A stretch of DNA of 64,000 nt from Streptomyces noursei (GTDB taxonomy: Bacteria; Actinomycetota; Actinomycetes; Streptomycetales; Streptomycetaceae). This document shows, in pieces, positions 9,323 to 16,646 of the stretch. The translations under genes and the position numbers were made by a program. How positions within the stretch are numbered: position 1 is the first letter of the stretch; each line of letters begins with the position of its first letter. The DNA is taken from contig NZ_LWBU01000101.1 of the NCBI RefSeq assembly GCF_001646665.1, positions 151,365 through 215,364 on the forward strand, in the 5' to 3' direction. The notes under the pieces were generated by a model, which was given only the letters and a program-made list of their open reading frames with translations, was not told the DNA's origin and did no database searches.

Positions 9323-11575
9323 TCAGTAAGTCGGGCGGGGCCCGACGGCCGCACGAATGGCCTCGCGAATCCGAAGATCGACAATTCTGTCCTGCACCAA
9401 GCCGGAGAAGTGCCGCGCAGAACGAGGGTGATCACGCAGCACTGCGGCTACAAGTTGCGCTGCCTGGCCCGACAAAGAGCGGAGCCAGGGCGCGATCCGG
9501 TCCTGGGCACTCCATTGGTCCCACGCAGCGTCCCAGGTGCACATCGTACGGGTGGACTCGTCGAGGAGGTCCCAGTCCTCCTTGGCTGCGGCGAAGTTCG
9601 CAATGGTGTGAAGCCAAACAGCGGCGCGGGCAGCCTCGGCGAACTGGACACGCCCTGTTCCTCGGCCACCGGCGTGGTTGGCCAGAGCCTTGAAGACGCG
9701 TTCGCTCCCCTGAGGGTTACGGGACAGCCAGGGCCCCACCTCTTCGGCAGGAAGACCCGTCAAGGCACGTACGTACAGCTCGTAGTTTTCAGGATGGTCT
9801 GCGATCAGTTCGAGCAGGGAAGCCACGGCTGCCGGATCACCGGCACGCGTCCGCTCCCATAGCCGCTTCGCTTGTTCGGTCGGAGGTTCCGCTGGTTCAG
9901 TGAGTTCGCGGTTGATCAGGTCACGGAGGTCCTTGATGCTCTGCGACCGCTGTTCAGGATCGGGATGGGTAGCAATGCGGGTGACGTTCCTCCACGGGCC
10001 TGGGGCAGGCAGGAGCGGCACATTCATCTGCGGATACTTGCCTGTCAGCGCCCATGCGATGACGCGTCCGATGCCGTAGATGTCGGCGGCCGGCGTGGCT
10101 TCATGTGCGTCAATGAAGAGTTCAGGTGCCGCGAAGCCCTCCGTCCCGATCTCGAAACGAGTCCGCCCGACCTTGGTGGTCTGGCCTCTCGGCCGGCGGA
10201 CGATTCCCCAGTCCCCAAGGGTCCATCGGCTGTCCAGTAGAAGGATGTTGGACGGTTTGACGTCGCGGTGAAGCCAGTCGTGCGCGTGAGCGAGTTCCAG
10301 CACGTCCATCAGCGCCTCGACCAGGACGCGCAGCTGTGATGGGGCCTTGAGGTCGTCGTGTCTGTCCTCCGCGGTCGCCTGTGCCATAGGCATGACGAGC
10401 CACCCGTCATCCGGGTTGGAGTCAAGGATGGGCATGTAGTGGGGGTGTCGGCCAAGCAATTGAGAGATCTCGATCTCTCGTTTCATCCGCGCGGTCGGCG
10501 TGTCCCGTTGCGAACTGCGGCGCTTGAAAGCGACCTCGGCCTCGGTCGGCTTGTGAACGGCCCGGAAGACTTGGGCCTGTCCACCCTCCTCCATGGGGAG
10601 TCGATCGAGACGGTAGTCCTTCCGGTCGCCGCGGGCTTGAGCGCGCACCAGGTCGTACAGGTTTACGGCACCGTCCTTGGCCGCAGATGCACGGTGGGAC
10701 GCCAGCGGGGAAGAGCCTGAGATCACGGGTCGGGCCTGAACTGGAACGCGGCGCCCGCCGTAGATGGTGTAGCCGCTGATGGAGTCGACGGGTACGAGTG
10801 CATAACCGTCGCGGGCTAGCAGGGTGTTAAAGATTTCCAGCAACTGGCGCAACTCTTCTGCGTCAGTGCGCACGACAGGGTGGAGCATTTCGGCGAGGAA
10901 ACGGAGGATGACCGCGTCCGGGCCGCGATTCAATCCGAACCGATCATCAGTGAAGACCCAGTCGTCCTCCCAGTCATAGTTGTTGACGCGGTGCTGGTAG
11001 ATGTCCCCTTCGGCGGTTGTGAAGCGAGGATCGTAGCTTGCGAACGCATCCAGATCGAAGATTCGCTTGAGGAAGTCTGGCTCTTCCACCCTGCCGGACC
11101 AGTCGACGTTCTGCAGACGAAGGGTGTCGAAAAGCCGCATGCGGGTGACTTCGGTGATGCGAGCCCGTTTGCCCTCACCAGTGCGCACATCGTCCGGTCG
11201 GAGGAGTGTTGGCGACTGCCCCGCCTCCAGCGCCTGCCGCCAGTTCACGTCTGGATCGCGGAGTGCCGGCTTGATCAGAATCCGGTCGACGTCTGGGCGA
11301 CCGTTTTGACCGGCTACTTCGGCGACCGTCGGCAGTAGGTGGTCTAGTACCTCGTCGTCAAAGCTGGGGACGTCCACGACGTCGATGTAGAAGACCGCCG
11401 CCCAGTAGTAGTCGTGCCAGTTAGTGGACGTCCTATACCCGTCCTCCGTCTGCTCGAAATCCAGCCTCTCCACCGCGCGGAGCAACTCCGTCGCACCAAC
11501 ATCAGAGCGAGCAGAGAAGATCGCTGCAGCCTGCGCCAAGACGCGCTCCCCGAGCTGCTCCTGTCCACGATCCAT
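9323..11575 (-). CDS. AbiJ-NTD3-like region fused to a Ser/Thr protein kinase
   Basis: 750 residues, convergent with the jet operon. Residues ~95-262 resemble the AbiJ N-terminal domain 3 seen on abortive-infection proteins, including its typical end ILRFLAEMLHPVVR ... LLEIFNTLLARDGYALV. Residues ~321-560 are a Hanks-type kinase: nucleotide loop MEEGGQAQVF, Lys351 in VAFKRR, catalytic HRDVKPSN (436-443), metal motif DWG (455-457) in place of DFG, and APE (483-485). The last ~190 residues are helical and unrecognised (perhaps repeats). There is no membrane segment, so it is cytosolic, unlike PknB-type receptors. All catalytic residues are present, so it is likely active. A role in phage or plasmid defence, with the kinase as sensor or effector, is inference from the fusion and the neighbourhood. 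Confidence 0.8.
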   Translation of the reverse strand: MDRGQEQLGERVLAQAAAIFSARSDVGATELLRAVERLDFEQTEDGYRTSTNWHDYYWAAVFYIDVVDVPSFDDEVLDHLLPTVAEVAGQNGRPDVDRILIKPALRDPDVNWRQALEAGQSPTLLRPDDVRTGEGKRARITEVTRMRLFDTLRLQNVDWSGRVEEPDFLKRIFDLDAFASYDPRFTTAEGDIYQHRVNNYDWEDDWVFTDDRFGLNRGPDAVILRFLAEMLHPVVRTDAEELRQLLEIFNTLLARDGYALVPVDSISGYTIYGGRRVPVQARPVISGSSPLASHRASAAKDGAVNLYDLVRAQARGDRKDYRLDRLPMEEGGQAQVFRAVHKPTEAEVAFKRRSSQRDTPTARMKREIEISQLLGRHPHYMPILDSNPDDGWLVMPMAQATAEDRHDDLKAPSQLRVLVEALMDVLELAHAHDWLHRDVKPSNILLLDSRWTLGDWGIVRRPRGQTTKVGRTRFEIGTEGFAAPELFIDAHEATPAADIYGIGRVIAWALTGKYPQMNVPLLPAPGPWRNVTRIATHPDPEQRSQSIKDLRDLINRELTEPAEPPTEQAKRLWERTRAGDPAAVASLLELIADHPENYELYVRALTGLPAEEVGPWLSRNPQGSERVFKALANHAGGRGTGRVQFAEAARAAVWLHTIANFAAAKEDWDLLDESTRTMCTWDAAWDQWSAQDRIAPWLRSLSGQAAQLVAAVLRDHPRSARHFSGLVQDRIVDLRIREAIRAAVGPRPTY

Positions 11576-11839
11576 GTTCCGTCGCCCCTCTCACGCACAC
11601 AGCCGGACACGGCCTGCGTCCACGGCAGCAGTGCCTAGCAGCACCGGCGCGGCCAGCTGGCGTCCTCCCCTGCAACAACTCCTCCACTCAACGCGGAGGG
11701 ACAGCCAGCTTAGACGTCGTTTCAGTCGGCGAGGCGGCGGTGGACTGCGGCTTCCCTCCGGCCCTGGATGAGCTACGGTCTCCCGCTCGGGGGCCAGCAG
11801 GCAGTGGCGCTATGACCCTCTATCTACGTGCCCTGGGCG

Positions 11840-11879
11840 GCACCTTCGGTGGCATGGCGTCACATGCCACCGGAGGTGC
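11840..11879. repeat. Near-perfect 17-bp inverted repeat
   Basis: Arms at 11840-11856 (GCACCTTCGGTGGCATG) and 11863-11879 (CATGCCACCGGAGGTGC) pair with one G-T exception around a 6-base loop. No T-run follows, and the only gene near it (the kinase) starts 265 bases to the left and reads away, so it is not an obvious terminator. It sits just left of the TGGGGAG repeats. A recombinase or regulator site is possible. Confidence 0.6.
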
Positions 11880-11895
11880 TGCCAAGGGCACTTCC

Positions 11896-11943
11896 TGGGG
11901 AGAATTTGGGGAGTATCGACGGTCCTGGGGAGCGCGTGGGGAG
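11896..11943 (+). repeat. Four phased TGGGGAG direct repeats (att-arm-like)
   Basis: TGGGGAG begins at 11896, 11907, 11926 and 11937: two pairs with an internal step of 11 bases, the pairs being 30 bases apart, so all copies face nearly the same side of the helix. The last copy runs into AATCGGCCGCGTAACGCAGC and further CACGA-type sequence. From memory, runs of this kind lie at the 3' end of integrase genes and the adjoining att site in Streptomyces integrative elements. The integrase remnant 300 bases to the right supports that reading. Confidence 0.5.
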
Positions 11944-12234
11944 AATCGGCCGCGTAACGCAGCACGATCCCGAAAGACGCTGAAAGATCTATCCGCGCAG
12001 GTCAGGGGCGGGCACAGCCGCATCGACGCTGGTCAGCGCCACCAGGTAGACAACTTCATGACGTACGTCCCGAGATCGTCGGCCTCGACGATCCCCGGGA
12101 GCGAGCCGCCCTCACGCAGAGGCGTGACATAGCGGGTCGCTACGACCTCTTCCAACACTTCCCAGGCCACCCATCTCTTCAGCCTTGCAACTCGCGGACG
12201 ACTTCTCCGGGGCGTGGAGGGCGGGCATCACCGG

Positions 12235-12438
12235 TCAACGGCGCCGGGGAGGATCCGGGGAGCTCCGGCCGGCGGGCCGGCCTCCCCGCTCCCCCAGCAG
12301 ACCGTCGATGGTGCCGAGCCCCATGTCGCCGGCTTCCGGCATGAAGTGAACATAGTAACCGAGGGTGATCACCGGCGAGGAGCGTCGGAGCCCCGTGGCG
12401 GTGCCGAGGGCCTCGTGGCAACGGTGTCGGGCGGAAGC
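12235..12438 (-). pseudogene. C-terminal remnant of a phage-type tyrosine recombinase (integrase)
   Basis: An open stretch of 67 codons on the minus strand ends with RSSPVITLGYYVHFMPEAGD, then MGLGTIDGLLGERGG, then a basic tail and TGA at 12235. This matches the end of actinobacterial phage-type integrases, where LGHSSP-V-TL-YYxHFMPEA surrounds the catalytic tyrosine; here LGH has become LRR. The Tyr codons are at 12352-12357. Upstream in frame is a stop at 12439-12441, and no His-x-x-Arg box or core-binding region can be found to the right. The gene is therefore broken and most of it is lost. It marks the footprint of an integrated element. Confidence 0.6.
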
Positions 12439-12841
12439 TCAGAAGCACCTCCGCCACCCCCGGAGCGGGCGGGGACGACGGTGTTGGCGACTCCGGCACA
12501 GCCGCGAGGACCGATGCCGCCGGCGTCGCGGGAACCAGGCCGTACCGACTGGCACGCCAGGGGGGCGAACGTCCGGAGGGCAGCAAGGAACCGGCCTTCC
12601 GGACAGAATGGCGTCTCGGCGCCCAGGGGGCCTACTGCCCTCCATGGGAAGGGGGCGGCGCAAGTAGGACGGGGAACGTTCGGCTTCGGGCACGTGGGCC
12701 TGCACCGCATCCGGGTCGGGCACCGCACCGACCACCGCCACATGGCCCTGCGTTGACACGCTGGACGAGGCCCATCATCAAGGCGTCGACCTCAATGGCT
12801 GCGTTTTCAGCGCGCCAAGGAGGTCGTCCTCTTCCGTGGCG

Positions 12842-15454
12842 TCAGGGTTCGCGGCCGGCGCGACAGCGACCGCCGCCCTCAGCGCCCCGCCGGAGTGAGT
12901 CGGCGCCGCGATTCGCGCGCAGGGCGGTGACCTGCTGAACAAGTCGGCGGACGGCCGAGGCGTAGCCGATGCCGAACGCGAGGGAGACCACGAGCGCGAG
13001 GTGCTTCGACAGGCCGTCGAACACGGGGTAGACCTGCCAGTGCGTCAGATAAATGGCGAGTGAGCTGCCGGCGAGCAGGCCGGCCGCCTGGTTGACCCGG
13101 TGGACGCTCGGCAGGGTCGGGAACCATACGAGCAGGCAGAAGCCCGCCATGACGAACAGTTCCCTGCGCGGCTCGCCGGGGAAGAAGCCCGGGACGGCGG
13201 CCAGAGCGGCGATCGTCACCAGCAGCCTCTGTGGCGCGGTGCGGGACTGGGCCGCGGCCCAGCCGAGGGCGAACAGCCAGAAGACCGTGACGGCGTCGGT
13301 TATATGGGCGCGAGCCGGCAGGCCCAGCAGTTCGTAGCGGGTGAGCAGGCCGAGGCCCGCCAGGGCGACCGGCAGGCCGTACGGGGAGCGTTGCTCCAGG
13401 CGGTGAACCGCGGGGACGGCGAGCAGCACCGTCAGGGCCAGCAGGATGTAGACGAGGGCCTCGACGAACCAGAGGTGGATCCCGGTCCCCATGTCCTCGG
13501 GCCACAGCGCGTTGTGCACGAGGAGGAGATTGGACAGGTCGTAGTCGTCGCTGATGAGGAGCGCGAAGGCGGTCCAGGCCATGGTGGGGACGGCGATCCG
13601 CGCGATGCTGCGGGCCGTGCGGCGCGTCCGTTCGCCGCGTTCGGGCGAGGAGAGCAGGAAGCGGGCGAAGTTGAACCCGGCGACGGCGAGCAGGAGATGG
13701 GCTCCGCCCCGGATCTCGAAGAGCCGGATGTGTGACCCGACGACGCACACGATGGCCACCGCACGCAGGACGACGCTGGTCTCCACGCTCCGCCACCGGG
13801 TCCGGTCGCCGTCCCGGTGGGGTGCCGCGCGGCGTTCCAGTTCTCCGATCGGTGTCGTGTGCCAGTTCGGCGGCAGCTTCCCCAGTCGCTGTTCGAGGTG
13901 GAGGGACATCTCGACGTACGACAGGGAGTCACCGCCGAGGGACACGAAGGAGCTGTCCGGCGTCACATCGGGGCGGTCCAGGAGCCGGGCGTAGAGCGCG
14001 CACAGGTCGTCCGGGGTGCCGTCTCCGCAGGGCAGGGCCGTCTGGGCCGGGCGGTTCAGGGCGCGTACCGCCTGGTAGTCGGGCTTGCCCGTGGGCAGCC
14101 TGGGGAGTTCGGGCAGCAGGTGGACGTGTACGGCGCGGGCGGGCAGGCCGCACTCGTCCACCAGGCTTCTTCGGATCCGTCGCTCGTCCCACCCGGCCGC
14201 GCGGACGACAGCGAGGGCCAGACCCTCGTCGTCGCCGCTGCACAGGGCTGCCAGGCCGTGACGTTCGAGCACGGCCTCTATCCGCTGGGGGTCGATGCGC
14301 AGGCCGGCGATCTTCAGGAAGCGGCTGCGCCGCCCGACGATCTCGTACAGACCGTGCTCGGTTCGGCGGGCGAGGTCGCCGGTGCGCAGGGCGTCGACCG
14401 TACGGCCGAGGGCGAGGTCGTCGGGGGTGTGGGCGTAGCCGAGCATGACGTTCGGGCCGGAGTAGACGAGTTCGCCGGCTCCATCGGCATGGGACGCATC
14501 CTCGACCGGTTCCAGCCGGAAGGAGCCGCCCGGGACGGGGACTCCGATCGCCCCGGGGTGTTCGGCGGCGAGTGCCGGCGGCAGGTAGGCCATGCGGGCG
14601 GTCGCCTCGGTCTGGCCGTACATGACGAACAGGTCCCAGCCGCGCCGGGCTCCCAGTTCGGCGTAGTGCCGCACCCGCTCGGGGGCGAGGCGGCCGCCGG
14701 CCTGGGTGACGTACCGCAGTCGGGGGAGGTCCATCTCGGCGAAGCCGATCCGGTCGAGCAGGTCGAAGGTGTACGGGACGCCGGCGAGCGCGGTTGCGCC
14801 GGCCGTCCGGAAGAGGTCCCAGAAGCAGGCGTCGGCCACCGACAGGCCGGTCATGACGAGCCCGGCACCGCGCAGCAGATGACTGTGGATCACCGACAGG
14901 CCGTAGCAGTAGTGCATCGGCAGGGTGGTCGCGGCACGGTCGGTGTCGCGGATGGCGAGGTACGTGGCGATCGACTCGGCGTTCGCCTGGAGGTTCTCGT
15001 AGGAGAGCCGGACCAGTTTGGGCGAGCCGGTGGAGCCGGAGGTGCTGAGGAGCAGCGCGAGGTCGGGGTGGAGGGTGTGCGCCGAGGCGGGGCGCCGTTC
15101 CTCGACGCGCCACTCCCCGACGGCCTCCGGGTGGACCACGACGTCCGGGTCGTACGCGGCGGTGAGCGCGGCGGCCGCCTCGGGGTGGTCGCCGGGCACG
15201 AGCAGCACCGCGTGGCCGGCCGACAGCGCGGCGAGGTGGACGACGAGCGCGCCGACGGTGTTGGCGCCGGGCAGCAGGACCAGTCGCCGCTCCGGGCCGA
15301 GGCGCCGTGCCATGTCCTCGACCCGCGTGGCCAGCTCACGGTAGGAGAGTTCGCCGTCGGAGGTCACCAGGGCGGTGCGGTCGCCGTGCAGCACGAGGTC
15401 GCGGGCGAGCGGGAGGGCGTGGCCGCCGACGGGCGGGGCGGGGAGGAGCGTCAC
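12842..15454 (-). CDS. Adenylation / carrier / membrane acyltransferase tri-domain protein, iron-regulated
   Basis: 870 residues in three parts. First, an AMP-binding ligase (~15-460) with STSGSTGSPK (137-146), YGQTEATAR (279-287), the RTGD motif (357-360) and the C-terminal lysine in LPTGKPDY (Lys457). Second, a phosphopantetheine carrier domain with SLGGDSLSY (Ser510). Third, a hydrophobic acyltransferase-3 (OafA-type) region from ~555 on, with about ten membrane segments and a likely catalytic His575 in VVGSHIRLF. By family logic an acid is activated, loaded on the carrier and passed to an acceptor at the membrane; both substrates are unknown. Start: GTG at 15454, with no obvious ribosome site and an iron-box-like repeat only 13 bases upstream, so the transcript may be almost leaderless. 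It is divergent from the iron ABC transporter. Confidence 0.85.
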   Translation of the reverse strand: MTLLPAPPVGGHALPLARDLVLHGDRTALVTSDGELSYRELATRVEDMARRLGPERRLVLLPGANTVGALVVHLAALSAGHAVLLVPGDHPEAAAALTAAYDPDVVVHPEAVGEWRVEERRPASAHTLHPDLALLLSTSGSTGSPKLVRLSYENLQANAESIATYLAIRDTDRAATTLPMHYCYGLSVIHSHLLRGAGLVMTGLSVADACFWDLFRTAGATALAGVPYTFDLLDRIGFAEMDLPRLRYVTQAGGRLAPERVRHYAELGARRGWDLFVMYGQTEATARMAYLPPALAAEHPGAIGVPVPGGSFRLEPVEDASHADGAGELVYSGPNVMLGYAHTPDDLALGRTVDALRTGDLARRTEHGLYEIVGRRSRFLKIAGLRIDPQRIEAVLERHGLAALCSGDDEGLALAVVRAAGWDERRIRRSLVDECGLPARAVHVHLLPELPRLPTGKPDYQAVRALNRPAQTALPCGDGTPDDLCALYARLLDRPDVTPDSSFVSLGGDSLSYVEMSLHLEQRLGKLPPNWHTTPIGELERRAAPHRDGDRTRWRSVETSVVLRAVAIVCVVGSHIRLFEIRGGAHLLLAVAGFNFARFLLSSPERGERTRRTARSIARIAVPTMAWTAFALLISDDYDLSNLLLVHNALWPEDMGTGIHLWFVEALVYILLALTVLLAVPAVHRLEQRSPYGLPVALAGLGLLTRYELLGLPARAHITDAVTVFWLFALGWAAAQSRTAPQRLLVTIAALAAVPGFFPGEPRRELFVMAGFCLLVWFPTLPSVHRVNQAAGLLAGSSLAIYLTHWQVYPVFDGLSKHLALVVSLAFGIGYASAVRRLVQQVTALRANRGADSLRRGAEGGGRCRAGREP

Positions 15455-15466
15455 GGGCGCATCGTA

Positions 15467-15484
15467 GGTAAGGCGTTCCTTACC
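15467..15484 (-). promoter_or_regulatory. Iron-box-like operator of the leftward ligase/acyltransferase gene
   Basis: GGTAAGG-CGTT-CCTTACC is a perfect 7-bp inverted repeat resembling the DtxR/IdeR/DmdR1 iron box (TTAGGTTAGGCTNACCTAA-like half-sites). It lies 13 bases upstream of the GTG at 15454, where a bound regulator would block transcription. The call is by similarity to the consensus only. Confidence 0.6.
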
Positions 15485-15544
15485 AGAAGAGGGGGAGGTT
15501 CCTCCGGATGCCCATTCGTGGCCCCGCCGTTATCAAAGCCTGAC

Positions 15545-15577
15545 TTGACCTTAGGTTAGCTTTACCTTATCAATACT
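15545..15577 (+). promoter_or_regulatory. Iron-box promoter of the Fe(III) ABC operon
   Basis: The 19-bp box TTAGGTTAGCTTTACCTTA (15551-15569) is close to the DmdR1/IdeR consensus. It is placed immediately after a TTGACC -35 candidate (15545-15550) and ends at the TATCAATACT region that would supply the -10. A regulator bound with Fe(II) would sit exactly between the two promoter elements, predicting tight repression when iron is sufficient. Confidence 0.75.
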
Positions 15578-15625
15578 TTATTCACAGGTTCTCTTCATGA
15601 ATGACGGCAGGAAGGCTCCACCCGT

Positions 15626-16645
15626 ATGCGCCGCCCCCTGGCCCGCAGCTTGACCGCCATAGCCGCGGCCGCCCTGCTCGCACCCGCGCTCGCCGCCTGT
15701 GGCAGCGACGAACCGGCCGACCTCGTCATCTACTCCGGCCGCAACGAGAACCTCGTGAAGCCGCTCATCGAGAAGCTGGAGAAGCACCTCGACGCCAACG
15801 TCGAGGTCCGCTACGGCGACAGCGCCGAACTGTCCGCCCAGCTCCTGGAGGAGGGCGACAGGACCGAGGCAGGGCTCTTCCTCTCCCAGGACGCCGGCGC
15901 CCTCGGCGCACTGTCCACGGAACAGCGACTCACCCCGCTTCCGAAGGCCACGCTCGACAAGGTCGGCCCCGCACACCGCGGCTCCGCCGGTGACTGGACC
16001 GGTGTCAGCGGCCGCGTGCGCGTCCTCGCGTACAACCCCGAGCAGGTTCCCACGCCGCCCAACAGCGTCCACGACCTGGTGAAGCCGGAATGGAAGGGCA
16101 AGATCGGCTTCGCGCCGACCAACGCCTCCTTCCAGGCGTTCGTCACCGGCATGCGCGTCCTGGAGGGCGACGAGGCCACCCGCACCTGGCTCGAGAACCT
16201 CAAGGCCAAGCAGCCCAAGGCGTACGAGAACAACAACAACGTCATGGAGGCCGTCGACAAGGGCGAGGTCGCCATCGGGCTGCTCAACCACTACTACTGG
16301 TACGAGCAGGTCGCCGAGAAGGGCGCCGACAAGGTCAAGGCGAAGATCCACTACCTGCCCAAGGGCGACCCTGGCGGCCTCGTCAACGTCGCGGGCGTGG
16401 GCATTCTCAAGGGCGCCGACAAGAAGCAGGCCGGCTACGCCCAGAAGGCCGTCGACTTCCTGCTCTCCGCCGATTCCCAGAGCTACTTCGCCGAGGAGAC
16501 GCACGAGTACCCGCTCGCCGCAGGAGTGAAGCCGGCCCAGGGCGTCCCCGCCCTGGAGACCCTTCAGCCGCCGAAGATCGACCTCGGCAAGCTCGCCTCC
16601 CTCAAGGAGACGCTGGCCATGCTCCAGGACGTCGGACTGGTCTGA
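15626..16645 (+). CDS. fbpA: Fe(III) ABC transporter substrate-binding lipoprotein (FbpA/FutA type)
   Basis: 339 residues. There is a lipoprotein signal peptide with lipobox LAAC (Cys25). The mature protein begins DLVIYSGRNENLVKPLIEK, typical of the FbpA/FutA/IdiA family, and carries the paired tyrosines of the ferric site in LLNHYYWYEQ (~220-229). It captures ferric ion outside the membrane and delivers it to the permease encoded next. The gene starts 56 bases after the iron box; GGAAGG precedes the ATG by ten bases. It is followed after one base by the permease gene, so the three genes form one operon. Confidence 0.9.
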   Translation: MRRPLARSLTAIAAAALLAPALAACGSDEPADLVIYSGRNENLVKPLIEKLEKHLDANVEVRYGDSAELSAQLLEEGDRTEAGLFLSQDAGALGALSTEQRLTPLPKATLDKVGPAHRGSAGDWTGVSGRVRVLAYNPEQVPTPPNSVHDLVKPEWKGKIGFAPTNASFQAFVTGMRVLEGDEATRTWLENLKAKQPKAYENNNNVMEAVDKGEVAIGLLNHYYWYEQVAEKGADKVKAKIHYLPKGDPGGLVNVAGVGILKGADKKQAGYAQKAVDFLLSADSQSYFAEETHEYPLAAGVKPAQGVPALETLQPPKIDLGKLASLKETLAMLQDVGLV

Positions 16646-16646
16646 C

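Larger units (their letters stand above)
11576..12841. other. Gene-poor gap with integration scars
   Basis: About 1.27 kb without an intact gene. It contains a 17-bp inverted repeat, four phased TGGGGAG repeats, and the C-terminal remnant of a tyrosine recombinase (listed separately). The part from 12440 to 12841 shows long frames typical of high-GC noise and nothing recognisable. The composition changes here from the lower-GC island on the left to the high-GC chromosome on the right. Confidence 0.6.

Noticed and set aside
12365..12756. Frames of 100-180 codons on both strands right of the integrase remnant
   Set aside because: Pro/Arg/Gly-rich frames of equal length on both strands, typical of non-coding high-GC DNA.
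13817..15559. Long rightward open frame (~580 codons) over the ligase/acyltransferase gene
   Set aside because: Antisense shadow of a high-GC gene; no domain and Gly/Val/Gln-rich noise composition.
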